Shown here: positions 45,668-54,420 of the stretch, piece by piece | How positions within the stretch are numbered: the stretch's first letter is position 1 | Layout of the letters: each line of letters starts with the position of its first letter | Source of the DNA: SB25 sp050180705 | GTDB taxonomy: Bacteria; Bacteroidota; Bacteroidia; Bacteroidales; Tenuifilaceae | NCBI GenBank assembly: GCA_050180705.1 | Contig: JBFXDX010000013.1 | Coordinates: 81,562 to 145,561, forward strand | Reading direction: 5' to 3' | Length of the DNA stretch: 64,000 bases | Made by a program: the position numbers and the translations under genes | The notes under the pieces: generated by a model | The model's input: only the letters and a program-made list of their open reading frames with translations | Database searches by the model: none | What the model was told of the DNA's origin: nothing

Positions 45668-45903
45668 AATTGGTGCTCCGAGGGGCAATTTTCTCCTCGG
45701 AACACGATAATTGCTATTCCGAAGGAGAAAAAGGCTGTTCCGGGGAGCAATTTTGTACCTCAAAGTGAGAATAAGGTATCTTGGAAGGAGAAAAAGGTAT
45801 CTTTGAGCGAGAAATTTGCTTCTTAAAGAAACAAAAAGGTTGTTAAAGGGGGCGATTTAATACCTCGAAGGGGCAAATTGGTGTTCAGCGGAGGAATTGT
45901 CTG
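45668..45903 (+). repeat. Array C: about eleven degenerate 21-bp units
   Basis: Purine-rich tandem units, many of the pattern G(T/C)(A/T)TC(C/T)(G/T)-AAGGAGAAAAAG, at a period of 21 bp (a few 20 or 22). The first two form an inverted repeat (TCCGAGG/CCTCGGA). One reading frame stays open from 45629 to the stop at 45824-45826 as 7-residue repeats (for example AIPKEKK, VSWKEKK), but has no ATG; coding is doubtful. It lies between two divergent genes. Confidence 0.65.
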
Positions 45904-46046
45904 GATCTTTTCAATAAACAGTGTCAATATTACTTTCGGGTTGGCGCTATGTTACTCCGACGATTCAATGGTTGTGTTTACTTGCATAGGCTACATTGGT
46001 TTGTCAAAATGAAGGTGTGAGAATTTTTTTGCTTCTTGTTTTTTGC

Positions 46047-46054
46047 TATTTTTG
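46047..46054 (+). promoter_or_regulatory. -7 box (TATTTTTG) for rubrerythrin
   Basis: An exact TAnnTTTG match 42 bp before the ATG. A TTTG at 46028-46031 has a 15-bp spacer, shorter than usual. Confidence 0.45.
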
Positions 46055-46095
46055 AATAGTTCAAACGAAAACTATTAACACTTAATTATACCGTT

Positions 46096-46674
46096 ATGGA
46101 AAAGAGCATTAAAGGTACCGAAACCGAGAAAAATTTGCTTAAAGCATTTGCAGGAGAGTCGCAGGCAAAGAATCGTTATACTTATTTTTCTAAAGTTGCC
46201 AAGGAAGAGGGCTACGAGCAAATTGCCGAATTGTTTATGATTACAGCAGGGCAGGAGGAACAGCACGCCAAGCAATTCTTTAAATTCCTCGAAGGGGGAA
46301 TGGTGGAAATTACTGCATCCTATCCAGCAGGCGTAATTGGCACAACTGCCGAAAATCTTAAGGCCGCAGCAATGGGTGAACATGAAGAGTGGGAGGAGCT
46401 ATATCCTTATTTTGCCGAGGTGGCCGAAAAGGAGGGATTCCCCAAAGTTGCAACAGCATTTAAGCTTATTGCCAAGGTGGAGAAAGAACACGAGATGCGT
46501 TACCAAAAACTATTGGACAAGGTTGATGCTGGAAAAGTTTTTGAGCGCGAGGAAGAAATAGAATGGGTTTGCCGTAAGTGTGGATATGTACATAAAGGAA
46601 AGAAAGCGTTGAAGAATTGTCCTGTTTGTCATCATCCCGAGGCTTATTTCGAGGAGAAGGCTACAAACTATTAA
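46096..46674 (+). CDS. rbr: Rubrerythrin
   Basis: A 192-residue classical rubrerythrin: diiron domain with GTETEKNLLKAFAGESQA, EEQHAKQFFKFLE and VEKEHEMRYQKLL, then a rubredoxin-like tail at ~155-192 (CRKCGYVHKG, CPVCHHPEAYF). It reduces hydrogen peroxide with electrons from NAD(P)H via rubredoxin, protecting anaerobes from oxygen. Length is standard. It has its own promoter box and terminator, unlike the rubrerythrin-like protein at 2143-2598, which lacks the rubredoxin domain. Confidence 0.95.
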   Translation: MEKSIKGTETEKNLLKAFAGESQAKNRYTYFSKVAKEEGYEQIAELFMITAGQEEQHAKQFFKFLEGGMVEITASYPAGVIGTTAENLKAAAMGEHEEWEELYPYFAEVAEKEGFPKVATAFKLIAKVEKEHEMRYQKLLDKVDAGKVFEREEEIEWVCRKCGYVHKGKKALKNCPVCHHPEAYFEEKATNY

Positions 46675-46697
46675 TATTGAAATGAATTACATTCCGG

Positions 46698-46730
46698 AAG
46701 AGGTTAGCATTGCTAACCTCTTTATTTTTA
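46698..46730 (+). terminator. Terminator after rubrerythrin gene
   Basis: A 12-bp stem AAGAGGTTAGCA/TGCTAACCTCTT with almost no loop, followed by TTATTTTTA. Confidence 0.85.
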
Positions 46731-46831
46731 AAATAATTTTAATTTACTTGATGGTTTGCAAGACTTAATTGTTTTTTTATTTTTGTTCTATATTTATCTC
46801 ACATCTTATTATTAAAAAAAACTTTTTGTAT

Positions 46832-48910
46832 ATGAAAAAAATATCATTCATACTTTTATGTATGATTATTGCATCTTATGTGCTTGTTGCGCAGGATGCT
46901 CCTTCGAAATTTGGCAAAATAAATGAGAATGACCTAAAAGCGACTATCTGCCCAATCGATTCAAATGCTCATGCCTATTTTATTTTTGATTGTGGAGAAA
47001 CATCGTTTACTTATCCTCAAGCAACGATTCGGGCTGACGACCATAGTTCTAATTCTGGATTTGTAATGAATACAAAAAGACATTTCAGAATAAAATTTAT
47101 TGATGCTTCAGCTCTAGACTATGGGAATATTGAAATTGACTTGTATGTTTCGGGTAGTACTGAAGAAAAATTAGCCGATTTAGATGCTGTTTCTTTTAAT
47201 ATAGAAAATGGAAAAACTGTAAAAAGTAAATTTGAAAAGAAAAACCTTATTTATGAGGAACGAAGCAAGAACTGGAAATCGGTTAAAATACCTATGCCAA
47301 ATGTTAAGGCCGGAACTGTTATAGATGTCAAATATTCGGTTCAATCTAGATTCTATTTTAATCTTAGAAATTGGAAATTTCAATATCCTATCCCTGTTTT
47401 ATATAGTAATTATACGACTATTGTTCCTGAGTATTTTAATTATCATAGAAATATAAAAGGGTATATTGCAATTAAATCAGAAAGTGGGCATAAGCGAAAT
47501 ACAATAAGATTTACAGAGGTGGATAATGGTTGGGGCGCTGGGTTGTCTGGCTCTACGAATGGTTCTGCAAGTGGTCGTTCTACATATAACTATAATGTAG
47601 AATTTGAAGAGACTGTTAATACATATTTGGGCGAAAATATACCTGCATTTGTTGAAGACTCGTATTTAAAGACTCCGGATAATTATACCTCGGAAGCCGA
47701 ATTTGAATTAGCCTATACTAAGTTTCCTGGAGCACCAATAAAGAATCACACAATGTCTTGGGAGGGGGTTCTTAAAGATTTAATGCAAGATGATGATTTT
47801 GGCGTAAAACTTAATCGAAATGATTTTTTTGATGATTATGCATCGGTACTAAAAACGGATGGAAAATCAAAGGAAGAGTTAATTTCTTCTGCAACAAAAT
47901 ATATTAGTAGTCATATTAAGTGGAATGAATATAACCGGGTTTATCTTTCGAAGAGTTTAAGAAAAGTGTTTGAAGATGGCGTAGGAAACTCCTCAGATAT
48001 AAATTTATGTTTAGTAGCACTGCTTAATAAATTAGGAATAGAGTCTTACCCTGTGGTGTTAAGTACTCAGCGAAATGGGGCATTACAGTTAACTCATCCA
48101 ACTATTTCAGCGTTTAATTATGTGATTGCTTATGCTAAAATTGATGATAAGTATTTTATGATTGATGCGACAGATCCTTTGTTGGAAATTAATCAGTTAC
48201 CGATAAGGTGTTTAAATGACAAAGGTCTTATTGTTAAAGCAGGGGCTGCAGAGTGGGTTGATCTTATGGCAGGTGCAAAATATAAGAAGCAAACCAGTTT
48301 TCAGTTACAGATTGATTCAGATTTTACGTTAAAGGGTAAGTTTGTTTCTAAGCTCGATAATCATGCAGCATATCTTGAGCGTCTTGATATTCGTGAACAT
48401 AATAATAATGATAGTTATATTCGTGAAACGTATAAGAATGCGCCCGGTTTAGAGATTGATTCGAGCTCTATTAGCGGTTATGATACTTTAAGCAAACCAT
48501 TATATTTAGATTGTAACATAACTCTCTCAAATGCGATAGAAACAACTGGAACCTTGGCCTTTATTTCACCTTTTTTATATGAGACAACTAAGCAATCCCC
48601 CTTTAAGCTAGAGGATAGAACTTATCCTGTTGAGTTTGATTATCCTGCACAGGTAATGATAACTGCACAATATGAAATTCCTGAAAATATGACTGTAGAG
48701 TCATTACCTCAAGCAGTTTCTATTGTGCTATCCGATAAGTCTGCCAAGTATGCATATAATGCATCGCAATTGGGAAATAAAGTGGTAGTAACATCCCTTT
48801 ATAATCGATCTAAAACACTTTATATTCCAGGAGAGTACAGTGACTTAAAAGAGTTTTATCGCAAAATGATTGCAAAGCAAAATGAGAAAATTGTATTAAA
48901 ATTAAAGTAG
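46832..48910 (+). CDS. DUF3857 protein with degenerate transglutaminase-like domain
   Basis: A 692-residue exported protein: signal peptide (FILLCMIIASYVLVAQ), DUF3857 at ~60-250, then a transglutaminase-like fold at ~300-480. The catalytic Cys is absent (the loop reads GVGNSSDINL) and the usual His is replaced near FNYVIAYAKI, so it is probably not an active protease or amidase. Its function may be binding or scaffolding. It is followed after 2 bp by another DUF3857 gene with a better-preserved active site, so they probably act together. The ATG at 46832 is used because it begins the signal peptide; an earlier start at 46769 would add a second hydrophobic stretch. Confidence 0.8.
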   Translation: MKKISFILLCMIIASYVLVAQDAPSKFGKINENDLKATICPIDSNAHAYFIFDCGETSFTYPQATIRADDHSSNSGFVMNTKRHFRIKFIDASALDYGNIEIDLYVSGSTEEKLADLDAVSFNIENGKTVKSKFEKKNLIYEERSKNWKSVKIPMPNVKAGTVIDVKYSVQSRFYFNLRNWKFQYPIPVLYSNYTTIVPEYFNYHRNIKGYIAIKSESGHKRNTIRFTEVDNGWGAGLSGSTNGSASGRSTYNYNVEFEETVNTYLGENIPAFVEDSYLKTPDNYTSEAEFELAYTKFPGAPIKNHTMSWEGVLKDLMQDDDFGVKLNRNDFFDDYASVLKTDGKSKEELISSATKYISSHIKWNEYNRVYLSKSLRKVFEDGVGNSSDINLCLVALLNKLGIESYPVVLSTQRNGALQLTHPTISAFNYVIAYAKIDDKYFMIDATDPLLEINQLPIRCLNDKGLIVKAGAAEWVDLMAGAKYKKQTSFQLQIDSDFTLKGKFVSKLDNHAAYLERLDIREHNNNDSYIRETYKNAPGLEIDSSSISGYDTLSKPLYLDCNITLSNAIETTGTLAFISPFLYETTKQSPFKLEDRTYPVEFDYPAQVMITAQYEIPENMTVESLPQAVSIVLSDKSAKYAYNASQLGNKVVVTSLYNRSKTLYIPGEYSDLKEFYRKMIAKQNEKIVLKLK

Positions 48911-48912
48911 CA

Positions 48913-50811
48913 ATGAGATTGATTTTACTGTTTGCATTTATATTTTCTACAGTTGAACTATTTGCTCAGGGATCATTGGCTGTTTCTGCCATTCCCGATT
49001 CATTAAAAAAGAACTCAGATTCTGTAGTGCGGTTTAAAAAGACTGAGTACCGTTATAAGACTGAGTCAAAAATAGTTGTTACGGAGGACTTTGCAGTTAC
49101 AATTTTTAATGAGAAAGCTGATGATAATTCTGTTCTCAAAGTTTTCTATGATAGTAATGCAAAGGTGAAGAAAATAGAGGGAACCATTTATAATTCAGAT
49201 GGAGTTAAGGTTGACGAATTAAAGAGTAAGCAAATTCAAGACTATTCCGCATATGCTTCTTACACTTTATTTAGCGACTCTAGGGTTAAGGTTGTAGATC
49301 CTCTTGTGAAAAAGTACCCATATACAGTTGAGTATAAGGTTGAGGTAGAGTATACTGGTTCGGGTTTGTCTCCGAGTTGGTCTCCTATTGATGATTATCG
49401 GCAATCATTAGAGTATGCATCATTAACTATTTATACCCTGGGGAATAATATTGTTTCAAAGTTGTGGAATATTAATCCAACATATAATTATACGGCAGGG
49501 GAGTCTGGCGATATTCTAACATGGACTGTTAGGGGTATTAAAAGTTTTGATGGAGAGCCATATTCTCCTACCTATTCAGTTTTACAGCCTACAATATTCT
49601 TGTCATCTAATAATACTTTGTTTTATGGATATTCAGCAAGTTTTAAGGATTGGTTAAACTATGGATTCTTGGTTAAAAAATTAATTGATGGTAGGGATAA
49701 TTTGCCAGAAAACACTATAGTAGAGCTTAAAAATCTTTGCGCTGGAATTGCTTCAGATGTAGAAAAAACAAGACTAGTTTATGGGTATGTACAGAATAAG
49801 GTGCGCTATGTAAATGTAAGCAAAGGCATCGGAGGATATCAACCTATCGAGGCTCAAAATGTTGATAAATATGGGTATGGAGATTGTAAAGCACTTTCGA
49901 ATTACACTAAAGCACTTTTAAAAATTGTTGGTATAAATTCCTACTACACTGAGATTGGGAGTGGCGATCGTACTAAAATTTTATTTGAAGATTTTGCCAG
50001 TATAGATCAAACAAATCATGCGATTTTGGTTGTCCCTTTGAAGTCAGATACAATTTGGTTAGAATGTACTAGTAGTAAAATACCATTTGGCTATATTGGA
50101 GGAAGTAATTCGAATAGATTAGCTTTGGCTATTACTGAAAATGGAGGGGAATTATTGCACACTCCTTCATATAGTTCTTCTGACAATATATTAAGCACAG
50201 TTACCGATGTTGTACTGAATGAATCTGGCGATATCTCGCTAAAAGTGGATAAAATCTATAAGAATGAATTGTTCGATAGAGTTATGTCCTATTTATATGA
50301 ATCAAAAAGTGAGCAGGAAAAGAGACTTTATTCCCAAATTGCATTGCCTGGGACAAAATTAAATCAGTTTAATTTTTCAAATGAAAGTGTTTTTAAGATA
50401 CCTATTGGGCGATTAACTTATGATGCAACAATTCTTCAGTATGGCTCAATAACTGGTAACCGATTGATGTTTAAGCCTAATATACTTAGTAAGAATCAAT
50501 TGCCTTTCACCCAATCGAAACGGGAAAATGATATAAGTTTTGACACGGGAATAACCGTCTCTGATACAGTTACCGTTTTAATTCCTGCAGGGTATAAACT
50601 AGAATTTGATTATCCCACAACACAACTTAGTGGACTTTGTGCTGAATATGAGTCGAAATTATATAGTGTAAACGATAATAAACTACAATATATACGAAAG
50701 TTTATTGTCAATCGAGGAGTTTATTCAAAAGATAACTATAAGGAAATTACCGACTTCTTTAAGAAGGTAGCTCTTGCCGATAACCGCAGTTGTGTATTAG
50801 TTAAATTGTAG
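48913..50811 (+). CDS. DUF3857 and transglutaminase-like protein
   Basis: A 632-residue exported protein: signal peptide (FAFIFSTVELFAQ), DUF3857 at ~45-240 (TEYRYKTESKIVVTEDFAV), and a transglutaminase-like domain at ~270-400. The nucleophile Cys lies in KYGYGDCKALSNY and the His in QTNHAILVV, with an acidic residue in WLECTS, so it may be catalytically competent. Such proteins are abundant in Bacteroidota envelopes but their targets are unknown. Coupled to the upstream paralogue (2 bp). Confidence 0.85.
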   Translation: MRLILLFAFIFSTVELFAQGSLAVSAIPDSLKKNSDSVVRFKKTEYRYKTESKIVVTEDFAVTIFNEKADDNSVLKVFYDSNAKVKKIEGTIYNSDGVKVDELKSKQIQDYSAYASYTLFSDSRVKVVDPLVKKYPYTVEYKVEVEYTGSGLSPSWSPIDDYRQSLEYASLTIYTLGNNIVSKLWNINPTYNYTAGESGDILTWTVRGIKSFDGEPYSPTYSVLQPTIFLSSNNTLFYGYSASFKDWLNYGFLVKKLIDGRDNLPENTIVELKNLCAGIASDVEKTRLVYGYVQNKVRYVNVSKGIGGYQPIEAQNVDKYGYGDCKALSNYTKALLKIVGINSYYTEIGSGDRTKILFEDFASIDQTNHAILVVPLKSDTIWLECTSSKIPFGYIGGSNSNRLALAITENGGELLHTPSYSSSDNILSTVTDVVLNESGDISLKVDKIYKNELFDRVMSYLYESKSEQEKRLYSQIALPGTKLNQFNFSNESVFKIPIGRLTYDATILQYGSITGNRLMFKPNILSKNQLPFTQSKRENDISFDTGITVSDTVTVLIPAGYKLEFDYPTTQLSGLCAEYESKLYSVNDNKLQYIRKFIVNRGVYSKDNYKEITDFFKKVALADNRSCVLVKL

Positions 50812-50842
50812 ATTATCGCAGTTGTCAGTAACGGTCAGGTTT

Positions 50843-50880
50843 TAACATCATGTCTAGAGTGACTCTAGCATGATGTTTTT
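50843..50880. terminator. Strong terminator covering a stop codon
   Basis: A long stem: AACATCATG, then TCTAGAGT/ACTCTAG, then CATGATGTT, with T-rich flank after 50874. The stop codon of the convergent minus gene (50854-50856) falls inside the stem, so the hairpin serves both convergent genes. Confidence 0.85.
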
Positions 50881-51249
50881 TTGTTTTTTAATAAAAGCAA
50901 GACAGTCTTCTATGCTTGTAAAAGTTGATATTTCTTTTTTTAGATCGGCATTCAATTCATGGTTGGCATCAGCAATTAAAAAGATACTTTTAACTCCTAG
51001 TTTATAGAAAATATCAATCCCAAATTTTTTAAAATGACCGATCAGGATATCAGGCACTTTATAGTTTAAACTGGTTCTATCAAAGATGACATATGTCGGT
51101 TTGATGTACTCTGCGAATTCAATGAATTGAGCAAGCCCTATAATGAATAGTTCTTCGTTTCTTAAGTTGGATTCAACCATGTGGAAAAGGCAGACATTGT
51201 GCTCGATATGCGATACAACAATTTGTTTATATTGAATTTTGGAGGTCAT
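50854..51249 (-). CDS. Hypothetical STAS-like small protein
   Basis: A 131-residue cytoplasmic protein of unknown family. Its alternating strand-helix pattern (IKPTYVIFDRTSLNYKVP, FYKLGVKSIFLIADANHEL) resembles SpoIIAA/STAS-like domains used in signalling, but no signature motif is visible, so this is a weak inference. It precedes the chemoreceptor gene on the same strand in genomic order (the receptor gene lies upstream, 160 bp away), so it could belong to the same signalling set. Confidence 0.5.
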   Translation of the reverse strand: MTSKIQYKQIVVSHIEHNVCLFHMVESNLRNEELFIIGLAQFIEFAEYIKPTYVIFDRTSLNYKVPDILIGHFKKFGIDIFYKLGVKSIFLIADANHELNADLKKEISTFTSIEDCLAFIKKQKNIMLESL

Positions 51250-51409
51250 AGTATTATGAAAGGGTGAAGGTTTGCTAGTGTGAAGTGATAATTTATTACA
51301 AATTGCAGTAATAATTTGTATAGGATATTCTCGAAGGGCAATTAAATTGAAACAATAGGAATAATACCACAGTTGATTTAAATATTATCCCTATTGTCTT
51401 GTAATCTTG

Positions 51410-53275
51410 TTAGAATTTTATGAATTCGTCGTCTTTATCTTTTATATTTAGAACTACTCCTGATGTTTTAGGCTTATTTGTTGTTTGTGTTGGATTTGTA
51501 TGAATTTTATTGGTGTGGTGATTTGTCGTTGTTTTGTGAATTGTATCGGAGCCTTCTTCCACCTTAAAGAATTTAATTACTTGTTTAAGTTGCTCTGCTT
51601 GGCTTGCTAGTTCTTCTGAACTTGTTGCCATTTCTTCGCTGGCAGCGGCATTTCCCTGAACAACTTGATTTAGTTGTTGAATTGCATTGTTTACTTGGTC
51701 GGCTCCGTTTAGTTGTTCGAGACTGGCGGCTGCAATTTCTCTTGCAAGTTGCGTGGTCTTTTGAATTTCGGGAGACAAAGCACTCATGTAGCTGCTCGAT
51801 TCCTCCGTAACTTTTAAGCTTGTTTTTGATAGAATTTCAATCTCGTTTGCTGCCACTCTACTCCGTTCTGCCAATTTCCGAACTTCGGCTGCCACAACGG
51901 CAAAACCACGTCCATGCTCTCCTGCACGAGCCGCTTCAACTGCTGCATTTAGCGCCAGAATATTGGTTTGGAATGCAATTTCGCTTATAATTGATATTTT
52001 CTGGGTAATTTCTTTTACGGAGTCAAGGCTTTTCGATGCAGATACGCCAACTTGAGACATTCCATTGTCAGCCTTTTGCGCAATATTTTCAGCATTTTGA
52101 GCATTTTCGGAATTCTGCTGAATATTCGAAACCATTTCTTCCATTGAACTGGAAATCTCCTCGGCAGAGGATGCTTGTTCCGATGCCCCTTGCGATAGTT
52201 CCTGAGATGTAGAACTTAGCTGCTCCGATGCCGCTGCAATGTAAACAATCCCGCTCGATATGCTCGATGCTATCTTTTTAAGTTCATCAACCATATTGCT
52301 TACAATCCCCATGAGAACGCCAAACTCATCTTTCCTATTTTTAACTTGTTTGTCAATGTTTACCATTAAATCTCCTTGAGACACTTTTTCAATAATCTCG
52401 GATGTGGTTTTAATTGCATTAGATATTGATTTTGATATAAATAGTGCAATTAGAGTTCCTAGAAGCAATGCAAAGGCTGCACAAACAATTACTATTATTA
52501 TGGATTGAAGAATAATTGATTCTTGCTGATTCTTGAGACTTTCCATTGATTTCTTTACATTCTCAGTGGTGTTTTGTCCATACCCAACTAAATTTGCATC
52601 ATTTTCATTTGAACGAGTAGTTGCATCAACAATATTAGAAAAATCAGAGCTGTAGTCATTAAGTACTTTGTCATAAAGACCTGGATATTTACTTTTAAGA
52701 GCACTTGAAGCTTTTGCAAAACTTTCTTGAAAAGTAGTTGCAAGTGCTGGATTTCCTGATCGTACGTATTGGTTTGCTATGATACGGCATTTTAGCAAAT
52801 GGATAAATGCATCTGTGCTTTGATTTATGCCTTTATCGGATGAAATGGTTTCAATTAGTTTTGCATTTTTATCAATGTTTTCAATAGCAGCCATTTTTTG
52901 TTTGGTTGATTCTTCTAAAATGCCAGAACCTGTTTTGTACTTCTCAACATTCTCAATTATTTGTTTGGCGTATTCCTGGTTGTCAACAGATTGAAATCTT
53001 TGTTTTAAATCTGTTGCATTCGTTAGAATCTTGTTCAGCGCTTCAATCCCGCTTTGCATATCAGATTCCCTTTGAAACTGTGTGAAGGTACGCATGTAAA
53101 GTCGGGCTGTTGTTAGATCGGATAGAATGGAGTGCATATCTTCAGTTTTCTTTGCTCGGTCTTGAATCTTGTTTATGGCATTAAAACTTGCAATACCGAT
53201 TATTACCGATAAAAAAATTACGATGTAGAAACCCACATAGAGTTTGGTGGACACCTTTAAATCATTCCAATTCAT
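51410..53275 (-). CDS. Methyl-accepting chemotaxis-type receptor
   Basis: A 621-residue receptor. TM1 at ~11-31 (LYVGFYIVIFLSVIIGIA), a helical periplasmic sensor domain at ~32-255 (four-helix/HBM-like), TM2 at ~258-282, a HAMP domain (EIIEKVSQGDLMVNI) and a MA signalling domain with the hairpin tip IAFQTNILALNAAVEAARAG and GHGRGFAVVAAEVRKLAERS-like (EHGRGFAVVAAEVRKLAERS). There is no CheA, CheW or flagellar gene here, so the output is unknown. The ATG at 53275 is preferred over a TTG three codons upstream. Confidence 0.9.
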   Translation of the reverse strand: MNWNDLKVSTKLYVGFYIVIFLSVIIGIASFNAINKIQDRAKKTEDMHSILSDLTTARLYMRTFTQFQRESDMQSGIEALNKILTNATDLKQRFQSVDNQEYAKQIIENVEKYKTGSGILEESTKQKMAAIENIDKNAKLIETISSDKGINQSTDAFIHLLKCRIIANQYVRSGNPALATTFQESFAKASSALKSKYPGLYDKVLNDYSSDFSNIVDATTRSNENDANLVGYGQNTTENVKKSMESLKNQQESIILQSIIIVIVCAAFALLLGTLIALFISKSISNAIKTTSEIIEKVSQGDLMVNIDKQVKNRKDEFGVLMGIVSNMVDELKKIASSISSGIVYIAAASEQLSSTSQELSQGASEQASSAEEISSSMEEMVSNIQQNSENAQNAENIAQKADNGMSQVGVSASKSLDSVKEITQKISIISEIAFQTNILALNAAVEAARAGEHGRGFAVVAAEVRKLAERSRVAANEIEILSKTSLKVTEESSSYMSALSPEIQKTTQLAREIAAASLEQLNGADQVNNAIQQLNQVVQGNAAASEEMATSSEELASQAEQLKQVIKFFKVEEGSDTIHKTTTNHHTNKIHTNPTQTTNKPKTSGVVLNIKDKDDEFIKF

Positions 53276-53578
53276 ATTAGTCAATTTAGTGTTATTACTT
53301 TAGGTTTGGTTTACTGTATTTTTATTTTTGGAGTATATGTTTTGCTTGAAGTATAGAATTCCTTGCATATGGAATTGTGCTAAAGTAATTGGCATGTTTT
53401 GATTTTTCAATAAGTATTTCCCCTCGAATATGCTATGTGATTTTACTTAGTTGGGGTAGTGTAAATACTTATTTATGGAATTAAAATATTTTTATCCGGA
53501 GTTGAGATGGTAGGTTTTCCGGTTTGGCTGTTTCTGGTTTTGAAGGATCGTTATAAATTCCAGTGCAGGTAAGATCTG
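53276..53578. other. Spacer between chemoreceptor and response regulator genes
   Basis: A 303-bp AT-rich region without a gene, terminator-like hairpin or repeat that I can recognise. It must contain the receptor promoter, but no minus-strand TAnnTTTG box is seen. Confidence 0.4.
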
Positions 53579-54223
53579 CTATTTTAAGTTGTTTTTTATA
53601 GCATAAATTATTAGTTGTACAGTGTTTCTCGTTTTGGTTTTACTCATCATATTCGATTTGTGCTTTTCTACAGTTCTTTGGCTTAAGCACAGTTTGTTCG
53701 CAATCTCTTTTGTTTCTAGTCCATGGTAAATCAATTCTAGTATTTCAAGTTCTCTTTTGCTGAAAATGGAATTTTCCTCTTCCTTCCCCATTACTATCTT
53801 AGATATAGTGTCGAACAGGTCGGATGAAATAAAAGAGGCTCCATTCATTATCCGGAAAATAGATGCACGGATTTCACTTGCCGATGCCGATTTATGTATG
53901 AATCCATTTACTCCTAATTTTATCATTTGTTTGAAGCGTTGAATATCTTTTTGTGCTGTGAGTGCAATGATTTTTATACTGGGGTATTTTTCCTTAATAA
54001 TTTTAGTGGTATCTATACCGTTCAGTATTGGCATATTGATATCCATAAATATAATATCAGGAAGGCTTTTTTCTAATTTCATCAATAGATCTTTGCCGTT
54101 CGACGCTTCAATTAAAAGGTTGACAAATGGTATTTCGTTTAAAAGGTGTTTCATTCCCAATCTGAATATTTCATGATCGTCGGCTATTGCTATGTTAATA
54201 CATCCAGAATTTCGTGTTCCCAT
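53579..54223 (-). CDS. NarL/FixJ-type response regulator
   Basis: A 214-residue two-component regulator. Receiver domain (~1-125) with acidic pocket IADDHE, phospho-acceptor Asp in IIFMDINMP, conserved Lys near GFIHKSASASE. LuxR helix-turn-helix at ~150-210 (KRELEILELIYHGLETKEIA, then LSQRTVEKHKSN). Binds DNA when phosphorylated. No histidine kinase gene is adjacent; its kinase must be encoded elsewhere. It is upstream of the chemoreceptor in the same direction. Confidence 0.92.
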   Translation of the reverse strand: MGTRNSGCINIAIADDHEIFRLGMKHLLNEIPFVNLLIEASNGKDLLMKLEKSLPDIIFMDINMPILNGIDTTKIIKEKYPSIKIIALTAQKDIQRFKQMIKLGVNGFIHKSASASEIRASIFRIMNGASFISSDLFDTISKIVMGKEEENSIFSKRELEILELIYHGLETKEIANKLCLSQRTVEKHKSNMMSKTKTRNTVQLIIYAIKNNLK

Positions 54224-54317
54224 TTATTATTATGTGTGTTGTTTTTCATGATTGATAAAAGGTTTTTAGTGGGTTAAAAGTTCTTTGCTTAATTTGTTAC
54301 AAATTAAAATTTTGGGA

Positions 54318-54325
54318 CAAAGCTA
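54318..54325 (-). promoter_or_regulatory. -7 box (TAGCTTTG) for the response regulator gene
   Basis: A minus-strand TAnnTTTG match about 95 bp before the ATG. No standard -33 element. Confidence 0.35.
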
Positions 54326-54420
54326 ATTAAAATATATCTGTCTTAAAGAATAATTATTTTAATTTTGGCCTCGTGAAATTTTTTGCAAGGTTGTTTTTGA
54401 TTTAATAATGAGATTCTTAA

